A stretch of DNA of 64,000 nt from Saprospiraceae bacterium (GTDB lineage: Bacteria; Bacteroidota; Bacteroidia; Chitinophagales; Saprospiraceae): positions 13,732-77,731 of the forward strand of contig JAHDDO010000018.1 in the NCBI GenBank assembly GCA_020629315.1. The letters are read 5' to 3'. The notes beneath the pieces are model-generated. The model was not told where the DNA came from. It saw nothing but the letters and a program-made list of their open reading frames with translations, and did no database searches. The translations under genes were made by a program, and so were the position numbers. This document shows positions 18,739 through 29,485 of the stretch, one piece after another. The first letter of the stretch is position 1. Each line of letters opens with the position of its first letter.

Positions 18739-18765
18739 GAAGCGACGGAAACGTCGCTTTTTTTA
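18739..18765 (+). terminator. Terminator after rplQ
   Basis: Perfect stem AGCGACG/CGTCGCT (18741-18747 with 18752-18758) with a GAAA tetraloop, followed directly by a run of seven T. A classic intrinsic terminator closing the ribosomal-protein super-operon. Confidence 0.9.
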
Positions 18766-18804
18766 TTGGTAGTTTATCTATCAATGATTTTAGTAATATG
18801 TAAT

Positions 18805-18812
18805 TATATTTG
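18805..18812 (+). promoter_or_regulatory. -7 promoter box for carA
   Basis: TATATTTG is an exact TAnnTTTG match 20 bases upstream of the carA ATG and after the rplQ terminator. There is no TTG at the ideal -33 position (ATG occurs there), so the -33 part is weak. Confidence 0.5.
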
Positions 18813-18832
18813 TCGCGGCAATCTCAAAAAGT

Positions 18833-21233
<2,401 letters not shown>

Positions 21234-21263
21234 TTTTTTAATTTTACACAAAATTAGATCGTT

Positions 21264-21566
21264 ATGAGTATTCAAAGGAATTGGATTCATTTCGACCAAC
21301 TGAGAAAATTTAAGATTAATAGGTATACGATTGCCATCGCATGCTTTATTGTTTGGATTGCTTTTTTTGATAGGCACAATTTAATCAACCAATTTAAATT
21401 GGGTCAAACTATTCAAGAGTTGAATGATGAGAAAGGGGCATATAACGAACAGTACGAAATGGCGGTACAAGCAAAAGAAGACTTATTAAAAGACAAGGAA
21501 AAATATGCTCGGGAACATCATAATTTTATGAAAGAAGGCGAAGAGCTATTTATTATCAAAAAATAA
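21264..21566 (+). CDS. DivIC/FtsB-like septum formation initiator
   Basis: A 100-residue bitopic membrane protein. It has a short basic cytoplasmic N-terminus, a membrane segment at about residues 21-38 ([16 protein letters not shown]), then a periplasmic coiled coil with an alternating Lys/Glu pattern. This is the architecture of the FtsB/DivIC family, which links FtsL and FtsQ in the divisome. The eno-divIC adjacency recurs in other bacteria, as with eno-ftsB in proteobacteria. It ends 2 bases before sucD. Confidence 0.85.
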   Translation: MSIQRNWIHFDQLRKFKINRYTIAIACFIVWIAFFDRHNLINQFKLGQTIQELNDEKGAYNEQYEMAVQAKEDLLKDKEKYAREHHNFMKEGEELFIIKK

Positions 21567-21568
21567 GA

Positions 21569-22441
21569 ATGAGCGTTTTAGTAGGTAAAGATTCAAAGAT
21601 TATTGTTCAAGGATTTACTGGAAAGGAAGGCACTTTCCATTCGGAACAAATGATCGAATATGGAACGAATATAGTAGGTGGTGTTACTCCTGGTAAAGGT
21701 GGTAGTGAACATCTAGGAAAGCCTGTTTTTAACACCGTATCAGAAGCGGTAGAAAAAACAGCAGCGAATACAAGTATTATTTTCGTCCCTCCGCGTTTTG
21801 CAGCTGACGCAATCATGGAGTCTGCAGATGCAGGAGTAGATCTTATTGTTTGCATCACAGAAGGAATTCCTGTTCAAGACATGGTGAAAGTAAAAGCCTA
21901 TATCTCGGAAAGGGATGTCAGACTAGTAGGTCCAAATTGTCCAGGTGTAATCACACCAGGTGAAGCTAAATTGGGAATCATGCCTGGGTTTATTCATAAG
22001 CCAGGTAGAATTGGTATAGTGTCAAGATCCGGCACGCTTACGTACGAAGCAGTAGATCAAGTGACAAAGGCAGGTATGGGCCAATCTACTTGTATTGGTA
22101 TTGGAGGTGACCCTATTCCTGGAACCACAACAAAAGAAGCAGTCCAGCTTCTTATGGAAGATCCCGATACAGATGGTATTATTATGATTGGTGAAATTGG
22201 AGGTAATATGGAAGCAGACGCAGCCAGATGGATTAAAGAAAATGGAACCAAACCTGTCGTCGGATTTATCGCAGGACAAACAGCTCCTCCTGGACGAACA
22301 ATGGGGCATGCAGGTGCTATCATTGGAGGTAAAGACGATACAGCAGAGGCAAAGATGAAAATTATGCGTGAGTGTGGAATACATGTTGTCGAATCGCCGG
22401 CCTCTATTGGTATTACAATGAAGAATGCCTTAGAAAATTGA
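21569..22441 (+). CDS. sucD: Succinate-CoA ligase alpha subunit
   Basis: TCA-cycle enzyme that makes ATP or GTP from succinyl-CoA together with SucC. The 290-residue protein has an N-terminal CoA-binding Rossmann fold ([24 protein letters not shown]) and a ligase domain. The phosphorylated His247 is in GHAGAIIGG, and [10 protein letters not shown] and [10 protein letters not shown] are also present. sucC is not adjacent. A strong terminator follows, ending the carA-eno-divIC-sucD run. Confidence 0.97.
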   Translation: MSVLVGKDSKIIVQGFTGKEGTFHSEQMIEYGTNIVGGVTPGKGGSEHLGKPVFNTVSEAVEKTAANTSIIFVPPRFAADAIMESADAGVDLIVCITEGIPVQDMVKVKAYISERDVRLVGPNCPGVITPGEAKLGIMPGFIHKPGRIGIVSRSGTLTYEAVDQVTKAGMGQSTCIGIGGDPIPGTTTKEAVQLLMEDPDTDGIIMIGEIGGNMEADAARWIKENGTKPVVGFIAGQTAPPGRTMGHAGAIIGGKDDTAEAKMKIMRECGIHVVESPASIGITMKNALEN

Positions 22442-22467
22442 TCATCACAGAACTCAATTATATAGTA

Positions 22468-22496
22468 AAGGAATACCATACGGTGTTCCTTTTTTA
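22468..22496 (+). terminator. Terminator after sucD
   Basis: Stem AAGGAATACC (22468-22477) pairs with GGTGTTCCTT (22482-22491) with one T-G wobble and a 4-base loop. The arm runs into seven consecutive T. A clear intrinsic terminator. Confidence 0.88.
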
Positions 22497-22536
22497 TTTT
22501 CATAAACCTCGGTAACGACAATCGGTAGTATAAAAA

Positions 22537-22566
22537 TTGTAATACGACGCTAAGATGGTTAATTTG
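22537..22566 (+). promoter_or_regulatory. Promoter for the T9SS protein gene at 22612
   Basis: TTG at 22537-22539 is followed after 19 bases by TTAATTTG (22559-22566), which differs from TAnnTTTG at one position. It sits between the sucD terminator and the secreted-protein gene, leaving a leader of about 40 bases. Confidence 0.5.
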
Positions 22567-22611
22567 TCGACGAACCATGATGATCACATTGTTCACTTCA
22601 AAACCATTAGT

Positions 22612-24288
22612 ATGAAAACCATCATTACTATTTCTATTCTTTTCTTTCTTTTTAACCCTTTACATACACAGCTTAAATTCTCAAAACTTGCTAATAGTGA
22701 GATTACAGTAAATATTAGCAATGGTAACTTTTTATTCACATCAGCAGATGGACATGCTGGCTATACACTTACACCTCTAGGAGAAATAAGTCCAGCTACC
22801 ACATTTACTTCATCAATGTGGTTAGGCGCGTTGGATCCAGCAGGTAACTTAATACTAAGTGCTGACGCATATAATAATAGCGTAGTAAGCACTAAGAGCG
22901 GTCCTATAGACATGAATACCGGCGATATTTATCAAGGACTTGAAGAAGTGTTTGACCGTTTTTTTGAAACTAGTCAATTTGATATTAATAAGCTGCAAGA
23001 AGATCTTGAAGACGGCATTCTTGATGAAGAAGTTCCACAAAGTTTGAAAGAGTGGCCAGCTTTAGGAAATCCTTACTTCGAAGATATTTTTGGGTACGCA
23101 TTACCAGTCGAACCAGGTGTAGGTTTTGCTCCTTTTTTTGATGTAAATGCTAATGGCCTCTATGAACCCCAATTGGGAGATTATCCTGAAATAAAAGGAG
23201 CGCACCAAGCTATTTTTTATATATACAGTTTTCTAGAAACCAACCAAACACAATCACCACCGATTGAGACTGAAGTGCGTGTACTTGCACGGATCTACGA
23301 AGATGTTTCCTCAAACATAAAACGAACCGTATTTTTTGATTATGAATTACGCCAAGCGCAATTATTCCAACTAAATGATTATTACATTTCCATGTTCATT
23401 GATCCAGATTTAGGCTGTTTTACCGATGATTACATGGGCTATAACCAAGACTGTGAGTTTGCATATGTATATAATCAAGATGTAATGGATGGCGACAGCG
23501 GCTGTCAATGTCCAGCAAATATTTCGACCTTCTGCGAGGATCCACCTATCATGGCGTATGCTTTTTTGAACAAACCTACAATAGACGGTAATCCAAATAG
23601 TGATGAAATTGAAACATCTGGGTTTATGACATTTAATGCTTCTAATCCTACAACGGATTTACCGACTATTGGCGAACAGTTTTATAACCTAATGAAAAAT
23701 AGTTGGGCAGATGGTACACCCTTAACATATGGTGGCAATGGTTACAATCCAGGTTCAGAGGATTTTACAAATTATTGTTTTCCGGGTAACCCTAGCATTG
23801 ATGATGAATGGAGCATGTGTTCTGAAGATCAACCCCAAATTGATCGAAGAGGCTTGCTAAATATGGGACCCTTTGATTTACCTCCAGGTGCAGTTGTTCG
23901 TTTCAGCTTTGCTGCTTTTTCGATATTTGATGTAGATTTACCATGTCCTGATATAGAAGAAACGATCTCTACTGTTTGCGATGAGATTAAAGATTTTGAA
24001 GGCAGCGTCAGCTCTTCGGTATCTGATATTCATGATCAGGCGGTCCAATGTGATGGGATGGAAGTTCAACAAAAGGGTGGACTCATTCAATTGACGAGCA
24101 TAGAAAATGATGGTTTTAACTATGTTGAACTCTATGAATTAAATGGCAAATTATTGCGTAGAGTAAAGCTATCAAAAGATAATACCGTGGAATTAGAAAG
24201 TCCTTTGAATTCTGGAATTTATGTGCTAAGACTCGTTGGGAATGATAATAATTACTGTTCTCGAAAAATATATTTACGACAGAACTAA
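22612..24288 (+). CDS. Secreted T9SS-dependent protein of unknown function
   Basis: From the ATG at 22612 the protein has 558 residues. A clear signal peptide (MKTIITISILFFLFNPLHTQ) begins there, so the longer frame from 22555 was rejected. The body is rich in aromatic and acidic residues and has several Cys (GCQCPANISTFC). It contains FDVNANGLYEPQLGDYPE and FIDPDLGCFTDDYMGYN, segments of a kind I recall from large extracellular Bacteroidota proteins with no assigned activity. The last 70 or so residues form a T9SS sorting domain (YVELYELNGKLLRRV, then GIYVLRLVG and a final KIYLRQN). It should be exported and attached to the cell surface. Confidence 0.8.
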   Translation: MKTIITISILFFLFNPLHTQLKFSKLANSEITVNISNGNFLFTSADGHAGYTLTPLGEISPATTFTSSMWLGALDPAGNLILSADAYNNSVVSTKSGPIDMNTGDIYQGLEEVFDRFFETSQFDINKLQEDLEDGILDEEVPQSLKEWPALGNPYFEDIFGYALPVEPGVGFAPFFDVNANGLYEPQLGDYPEIKGAHQAIFYIYSFLETNQTQSPPIETEVRVLARIYEDVSSNIKRTVFFDYELRQAQLFQLNDYYISMFIDPDLGCFTDDYMGYNQDCEFAYVYNQDVMDGDSGCQCPANISTFCEDPPIMAYAFLNKPTIDGNPNSDEIETSGFMTFNASNPTTDLPTIGEQFYNLMKNSWADGTPLTYGGNGYNPGSEDFTNYCFPGNPSIDDEWSMCSEDQPQIDRRGLLNMGPFDLPPGAVVRFSFAAFSIFDVDLPCPDIEETISTVCDEIKDFEGSVSSSVSDIHDQAVQCDGMEVQQKGGLIQLTSIENDGFNYVELYELNGKLLRRVKLSKDNTVELESPLNSGIYVLRLVGNDNNYCSRKIYLRQN

Positions 24289-24293
24289 TGGAC

Positions 24294-24325
24294 AAGGGCA
24301 ACTATTTTATTAAGTAGTTGCCTTT
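24294..24325 (+). terminator. Terminator after the T9SS gene, overlapping the crtZ 3' end
   Basis: AAGGGCAACTA (24294-24304) pairs with TAGTTGCCTTT (24315-24325) over 11 positions with one G-T wobble. The loop is 10 bases and ATTCTTTT follows. It lies between two convergent genes; the crtZ stop codon falls inside the loop, so the hairpin may serve both directions. Confidence 0.7.
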
Positions 24326-24783
24326 ATTCTTTTACCAAAAAATTTCTTACTAACGACTAGTAAACCAAATGATTCGCAATCTTCTTTGGTTTGAACAGCA
24401 TGATGCGCTCCATGAGCACGAAGAATCGCTTTAGAGTATTTACTTTCTAATTGCCTAAACCACTTAAATCTCTGGTGTATATATACATCGTGGATTAAAA
24501 AATATATTAGACCGTAGATAGATATGCCTATTCCTATGAATAGAGCCCATCGATATTCAAGATAAAGGGACCCAATAGCATAACATGATGCACTAGGTAT
24601 AGCAAAGACTAGAAAGAATAAATCATTTTTTTCAAAGAATCCTTCTTTTTCATGATGCGGTTTGTGATGATCTTCATGCCAAATCCACAACAATCCATGC
24701 ATTATATATTTATGAGCAAACCAAGCGACAAACTCCATCCCAATGACACTAAAAAGAACGATTAATACTGGATGCATGGTCAA
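24310..24783 (-). CDS. crtZ: Beta-carotene 3-hydroxylase (CrtZ-type)
   Basis: Membrane di-iron hydroxylase that would convert beta-carotene to zeaxanthin. The 157-residue protein has all four His clusters of the fatty acid hydroxylase/CrtZ family: HKYIMH (24-29), HEDHH (36-40), HDVYIH (98-103) and HGAHH (124-128). They are spaced by hydrophobic segments, and the length fits CrtZ. No other carotenoid gene (crtB, crtI, crtY) is in the window, so it stands alone. It is convergent with the upstream T9SS gene. Confidence 0.88.
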   Translation of the reverse strand: MTMHPVLIVLFSVIGMEFVAWFAHKYIMHGLLWIWHEDHHKPHHEKEGFFEKNDLFFLVFAIPSASCYAIGSLYLEYRWALFIGIGISIYGLIYFLIHDVYIHQRFKWFRQLESKYSKAILRAHGAHHAVQTKEDCESFGLLVVSKKFFGKRIKATT

Positions 24784-24900
24784 TTATTTGTTTTATTAAA
24801 AACGAATGTATAAAAATAATGTTCAGAAGAAATATAAAAATTAACGTATTAAACTCAAGTGTGGAATAAAATTTGATTTTTTAATAGTTAAACTAGTAGA

Positions 24901-25251
24901 TTGGAGATATACCAATGGCTTGTACCGTTGATATCTGTGGCATATGTGACCCGGGTAGTCATTCAATATCGTAAAAGGCGTAGACTTTTTACGAGCACTA
25001 TCTTTTGGGTTTTATTTTGGTCTGCGTTAACAGCCTTAGCTTTTCTTCCCAATGAAATTTCAGTTCCTGTAGCCAGATTATTAGGTATTAAAAGCAATGT
25101 AAATGCTATTATCTTTGTAGCATTAGGTTTTATGTTTTCTATTGTCTTTTATTTATCTGCTGTTGTTGAGAAGCTTGAATCTCAAATAACAGAACTTGTT
25201 CGGAAAATTGCATTAGACAAAGAAGAAGAAACTACTTCTGAAAAGGAATAA
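24901..25251 (+). CDS. DUF2304 family membrane protein
   Basis: A 116-residue protein with three hydrophobic segments (about residues 6-20, 31-46 and 63-85) and a charged C-terminal tail (LDKEEETTSEKE). The pattern of a basic RKRRRLFTSTIFWVLFW between the first two segments is that of DUF2304. Such proteins usually neighbour GT2 dolichyl-phosphate-sugar synthases or polysaccharide genes. The start is TTG at 24901: an in-frame stop lies just upstream and there is no ATG near. The stop overlaps the next ATG by one base, so it is coupled to the GT4 gene. Confidence 0.75.
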   Translation: MEIYQWLVPLISVAYVTRVVIQYRKRRRLFTSTIFWVLFWSALTALAFLPNEISVPVARLLGIKSNVNAIIFVALGFMFSIVFYLSAVVEKLESQITELVRKIALDKEEETTSEKE

Positions 25252-26333
25252 TGAAGATTTTATTTGTATTGGAGAATTTTTATCCCAAGATAGGTGGGGT
25301 TGAAACCTTATTCTTCAATCTAGCAAAACAACTTGCCAATAATGGTCATAGTATTACCGTACTCACTTCTGGCCTAGTTAAGGATAATATAACAGAGGAA
25401 ACGATTGAAGGCATTCGAATTGTACGAACAAAATGGTCTAGCAGATATGCATTCACATTCCTAAGTGTTTTCAAAGCCACTCGATTAGCTAAGTCAGCGG
25501 ATATAATTCATACGACATCTTATAATGCGGCAATACCAGCTCGTTTTGCTTCTTGGATAACAAGTAAACCTTGCATCATTACCTTTCATGAATATTGGTC
25601 GGATTTATGGTTTTCACTACCCTCAATGGGATACATTAGTGCATGGATGCACTTCCTTTTTGAACGCGTAATCGCAAAGCTGAAGTTCGCAAAAGTTGTT
25701 GCCGTATCTAATTATACATACAAGGCTTTGCAAAAAGCAGGATTACCCAATCAACGACTGGCAATGATTTACAATGGAGTAGATTATAGTGAATATGCAC
25801 CAACATCAGAATATGGTGATAGGTATTTGTTTTATGGAAGGGTAGGGATATCTAAGGGTTTAGATTTGCTTATTGATGGACTAGCCATTCTCAAAGCTCA
25901 AAAGTGTCATGTGGAATTAGACATGATAATCCCTAATGACCATTCTGAACATAACCAGATATCTCAAATGCTGAAGTTAAAAGGCATATCTAATATGGTC
26001 CGAATAATGGATCAGTTACCGTATGATCAATTAAAGCAAAAGATCAAATCAGCAAAAGCTGTAGTGATACCCAGCTATTCTGAAGGATTTTGCTTTGTAG
26101 CCGTTGAGAGCATTGCCTTAGGGCAACGAATTATATCTTCGAATCGAGGAGCTTTAAAAGAAGTGGTTTCTGGTCAGTTCAATACTATGGAAGATTTCTC
26201 AGCTGAATCACTAGCAGAAGCTTTTAGTAAAGCAGAGGCAGGCAAATGGCAAAATAGAGAGGTAAAAGAATTTCATCTGAATGATAGTATAAATGATTAT
26301 ATAAGATTGTATAAAGAAATCATAGCACGATGA
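25251..26333 (+). CDS. Glycosyltransferase family 4 (GT-B fold)
   Basis: A 360-residue retaining glycosyltransferase using a nucleotide sugar. The N-terminal half has the GT4 Gly-rich start (FYPKIGGVETLFFNLAKQL), and the mid-part has IYNGVDYSEY. The nucleotide-binding C-terminal half has YGRVGISKGLDLLIDGL and the E-x7-E motif (EGFCFVAVESIALG). It overlaps the DUF2304 gene by one base and the next GT4 by four, so three genes form one operon. The sugar and acceptor cannot be read from the sequence; assembly of a cell-surface glycan is likely. Confidence 0.88.
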   Translation: MKILFVLENFYPKIGGVETLFFNLAKQLANNGHSITVLTSGLVKDNITEETIEGIRIVRTKWSSRYAFTFLSVFKATRLAKSADIIHTTSYNAAIPARFASWITSKPCIITFHEYWSDLWFSLPSMGYISAWMHFLFERVIAKLKFAKVVAVSNYTYKALQKAGLPNQRLAMIYNGVDYSEYAPTSEYGDRYLFYGRVGISKGLDLLIDGLAILKAQKCHVELDMIIPNDHSEHNQISQMLKLKGISNMVRIMDQLPYDQLKQKIKSAKAVVIPSYSEGFCFVAVESIALGQRIISSNRGALKEVVSGQFNTMEDFSAESLAEAFSKAEAGKWQNREVKEFHLNDSINDYIRLYKEIIAR

Positions 26334-27382
26334 AAAAACTCGCCTTTTATGGAGACTCTCTTGTCTATCAGTACGCGGGCATTCGAAACTATAACTGGGA
26401 CCTGTTAGTAAGCCTGTCAAAAGCTTTTGATACTACAGTCCTACTCCCAAGCCAACTAGAACAAAATCTAATAGATGCTGAAACTAAAATCCTCCCAGAA
26501 ACATCCTTCCTGCATAAAGGACGCTTCAGAGCATTCGGAACAATACCTAAATTCGTAAATAATGAATCCTTTGAAATTGCTATCGAGCCTGCTCATTTTG
26601 GCCCATTTAGATTAAAGCCTAGCATAACGAGAGTTACCGTAATACATGACCTGACGCCTATAAATTTTCCTTCTTTTCACCCCCTGACCTCCGTGTTTGC
26701 TCATAAATTACTTTTGAAAAGTGTATTAGCAGGGTCAGATTATATTATTGTAAATAGTCAAACTACCAAGAATGAGCTTATTGAATACGAAAGTTCATCT
26801 CAGGAAAAAATCATTGTATTTTATCCGAACATTCCAATAAGCAGGGAAAGAGGATCCTTTAATGAGGCCAATAATCAAGATCTTTATTTCGTGAGTATAG
26901 GGACATTGGAACCCAGAAAAAATTATGCATTTTTCTTATCTGTTTTTAGAGAACTTAGAAAAAAAAGGCCCAATGTAAAGTGGATTATTTTAGGAAAAGC
27001 AGGATGGAAAATTAAACCTGAATTATTCATAAATGAAGAAGGAGTAGAATGGAAGGGTTTTGTTACCAATGCTGAAAAAGAAGAATATTTAAACAGGGCA
27101 ATGGCCTATGTAAGTACATCTCATTATGAAGGTTTTGGTCTTCCAACATTAGAGGCTATGGCGCATGGTCTGCCTATGTTTTTAAGCGATATAAACGCTC
27201 ATCGTGAAGTTACGCTAGGTAGTGTGGATTTATTAAAGCTAGATAAAGCTACATGGCTTGATGCATTGTCTAGATTTTTGAAAAACCGAGGCAAAGAAAC
27301 ACATTATCACACGACTCTTGCTGAGCTCCAAGAGGAAAGAAAATCACAATACCAAGAGCTTGTAAAAAAACTAAAGAATTAA
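26330..27382 (+). CDS. Glycosyltransferase family 4 (GT-B fold)
   Basis: A 350-residue GT4 enzyme of the mannosyltransferase-like branch. It has VTVIHDLTPINFPSFHP, NSQTTKNELIEY, the C-terminal GTLEPRKNYAFFLSVF and the E-x7-E motif HYEGFGLPTLEAMAHG. It overlaps the preceding GT4 by ATGA, a sign of translational coupling. The end lies only 4 bases from the convergent GT2 gene, with no terminator between. Confidence 0.88.
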   Translation: MKKLAFYGDSLVYQYAGIRNYNWDLLVSLSKAFDTTVLLPSQLEQNLIDAETKILPETSFLHKGRFRAFGTIPKFVNNESFEIAIEPAHFGPFRLKPSITRVTVIHDLTPINFPSFHPLTSVFAHKLLLKSVLAGSDYIIVNSQTTKNELIEYESSSQEKIIVFYPNIPISRERGSFNEANNQDLYFVSIGTLEPRKNYAFFLSVFRELRKKRPNVKWIILGKAGWKIKPELFINEEGVEWKGFVTNAEKEEYLNRAMAYVSTSHYEGFGLPTLEAMAHGLPMFLSDINAHREVTLGSVDLLKLDKATWLDALSRFLKNRGKETHYHTTLAELQEERKSQYQELVKKLKN

Positions 27383-27386
27383 TCTT

Positions 27387-28070
27387 TTAGAATGGTTTTA
27401 GCAATCTAGCTACCATGGAAAAACCGGTAACTAAGTTTTGACCTTTTTGCATTGACGCTTTGGTATACCTAACATTTATAGGAATTTCTTTCAACCTAGC
27501 ATCATTGATTTTAGCTTGCTTTATCATTTCAATACAAAACTCAAAGCCATTATAGCGCATAGACAGGTTTCTAGCGAAGTCAGCCGTCATAATCTTTATC
27601 CCAGATTGAGAATCGGAAAGATATACCCCAGTGATAAAATAGCTAATAATATTTCCAATCTTATTGTAAAAAACTCTGGACGTAGGAATCTTGTTTTTCT
27701 TCATGAATCGACTACCGATTACTATATCAATATCTTGTTCGCATATTGTTGAATACAAAGCATCCAGATCCTTAGGATCATGTTGATTGTCTGCATCAAT
27801 AGTAGCAATAAGTTTAGCATTTTTCTTTAGTGCGTAAATTATGCCTGTATATGTGGATGCACCTGGTCCTAAATTAATGATGTGATTTAAGACGGTAACA
27901 TTTGGGTATTGACAAGCAATTTCTTCTGTCCTGTCAATACTGCCATCGTTAATTACTACAATATTGGTAAAGCCTCTATCTAAAGTCTTACGAATCACTT
28001 CAGCTATCTGAAGTTGCTCATTCTTGGCAGGAATGATAATGAAAACTTTATCTTTTGGCAGGTTTGGCAT
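27387..28070 (-). CDS. Glycosyltransferase family 2, dolichyl-phosphate-sugar synthase-like
   Basis: A 227-residue inverting GT-A enzyme. It starts FIIIPAKNEQLQIAEVI, has VVINDGSIDRT and the metal-binding motif DADNQHDPKDL, then GSRFMKKNKIPTSR. There is no C-terminal membrane segment, so it resembles the soluble DPM1 type. It would load a sugar onto a polyprenyl phosphate that a GT-C membrane enzyme then uses; such a protein is encoded directly upstream on the same strand (28085-31071). The two belong together by position. Confidence 0.87.
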   Translation of the reverse strand: MPNLPKDKVFIIIPAKNEQLQIAEVIRKTLDRGFTNIVVINDGSIDRTEEIACQYPNVTVLNHIINLGPGASTYTGIIYALKKNAKLIATIDADNQHDPKDLDALYSTICEQDIDIVIGSRFMKKNKIPTSRVFYNKIGNIISYFITGVYLSDSQSGIKIMTADFARNLSMRYNGFEFCIEMIKQAKINDARLKEIPINVRYTKASMQKGQNLVTGFSMVARLLKPF

Positions 28071-28084
28071 TTGTATTTACAAAA

Positions 28085-29485
28085 TTATAATATTTCGTAT
28101 ATGGCAAAAGTTCCATGATCTAATACTTTTCCAAATACATTATAAGCTACATTCTCAGTAAGCTTACCTTGCTTATCAAATGTTTTGACTCTTCTATTAG
28201 TAGCAAGTAACTTCACTTTTGGATTTTTGTATACAAATTCAATTAAGCCATTATACTTGTCAACCAATGATTGTTCTGGAGTATTATCCAAAGTCGGTGT
28301 ATTCAAGTCTATGATAAGGTACTTAAATTTATTGGCTTTCAAGACATCTGCCCGTTCCTGTTTGTCAGGGAATCGCTTTTCTAAAGCTCGGAAAAAGCCA
28401 AGTTGATTGTCCATAAACACTCGTTTATGGTTATTATCAATAAAGTAAGAAAAGCTTGTTCCCACCCTATATACTAAGGCGTCATCATTTCTATTGATTT
28501 GACGTATAGTATTACTAAGGTTGTTGTAAAACATATCTAGTACCTGCTTCTCATTCTTTATACCTACCAGTTGTTGCAAGAATACAGGATTGACCATATT
28601 CTTCCCTAAAGAGGCCTTAGGGCTTGCCGGGTTAATATTTGACATACGAAGAATAAGTGCACTGCAGGTCCAAAGACCAATAACTATGTATGAGGCGATG
28701 CTAGTGTACATTGATAACGTATCCTTACTTGGATTTGGCAATAATAATACCATACAAATAACACCAAGAATCCAACCTATAAATCCGTACCAAATGATAC
28801 CAGAGGAAAGTATGTACCAAAAGAAAATGTAACACAAGAATAAACCAGAAAGTAAGAAAATATACCAACGACTCTTCTTATTAAAACCGAAATAAAGCAA
28901 TGAAGCAAAACCAATAAATAATAATAGAACCAATGGATAGGTTATATAATCGCTTTCCCCACTGAGGGCATCTGATATTGATTTAAATGGGGTGTATAGT
29001 GTGTTATTAAGATTATAGATGGTTTTAATTATTACTTCTCGAATTCCATCTACACTACCATCAATAGTATAGTTGGTTTGCCCTTCTTGATTGAGAATCA
29101 TTCGTTTGCTAGATGGCTCAAATACAAAACCATTAGAAGTGGAAATAATAAACAGGATCAAAAGTAAAAGAGGCATTCCTATAAGTACCCACCATTTTTC
29201 CCGATAACGTATAAAAAATAGAAGAGGTAAAAGGATTAAGAATAAAAAACCAATATCAACAAAGTCACCTCGTTCATTTGTGTTCATTGTCAAATCATAT
29301 GGAATGGATAGGTAACGATACATTAACGTTTCATACCCAAAATACCGTTGAATTTCTTCTCGCTTTGCATCACCATCTTTAAGTGTCTGTTGAGATTGGC
29401 CTAAATGAGGCACAAGCAAAATACTGAGCCATATGATACAGATGGCAATAGATGTAAGCTTGTTATATTTTGGACTTCGAATCAC
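28085..29485 (-). CDS. Membrane protein, apparent C-terminal part of a GT-C-like glycosyltransferase
   Basis: A 466-residue protein with about eight hydrophobic segments, then a soluble C-terminal domain of some 180 residues (from about LRMSNINPASP). That domain contains DDALVYRVGTSFSYF, a pattern seen in the periplasmic domains of GT-C enzymes. The N-terminal part has KREEIQRYFGYETLMYRYLSIPYDLTM, a loop I recall from the middle of long bacterial GT-C proteins. The only plausible start is a GTG overlapping the upstream gene's stop as GTGA. Lengthening the A5 run at 29486-29490 by one base would fuse both frames. It may be a separate coupled gene or the rest of a frameshifted one. Confidence 0.6.
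   Translation of the reverse strand: MIRSPKYNKLTSIAICIIWLSILLVPHLGQSQQTLKDGDAKREEIQRYFGYETLMYRYLSIPYDLTMNTNERGDFVDIGFLFLILLPLLFFIRYREKWWVLIGMPLLLLILFIISTSNGFVFEPSSKRMILNQEGQTNYTIDGSVDGIREVIIKTIYNLNNTLYTPFKSISDALSGESDYITYPLVLLLFIGFASLLYFGFNKKSRWYIFLLSGLFLCYIFFWYILSSGIIWYGFIGWILGVICMVLLLPNPSKDTLSMYTSIASYIVIGLWTCSALILRMSNINPASPKASLGKNMVNPVFLQQLVGIKNEKQVLDMFYNNLSNTIRQINRNDDALVYRVGTSFSYFIDNNHKRVFMDNQLGFFRALEKRFPDKQERADVLKANKFKYLIIDLNTPTLDNTPEQSLVDKYNGLIEFVYKNPKVKLLATNRRVKTFDKQGKLTENVAYNVFGKVLDHGTFAIYEIL

Noticed and set aside
22555-22611. Longer start for the T9SS protein at 22612
   Set aside because: The signal peptide begins at the internal ATG at 22612, and the extension covers the presumed promoter and leader.
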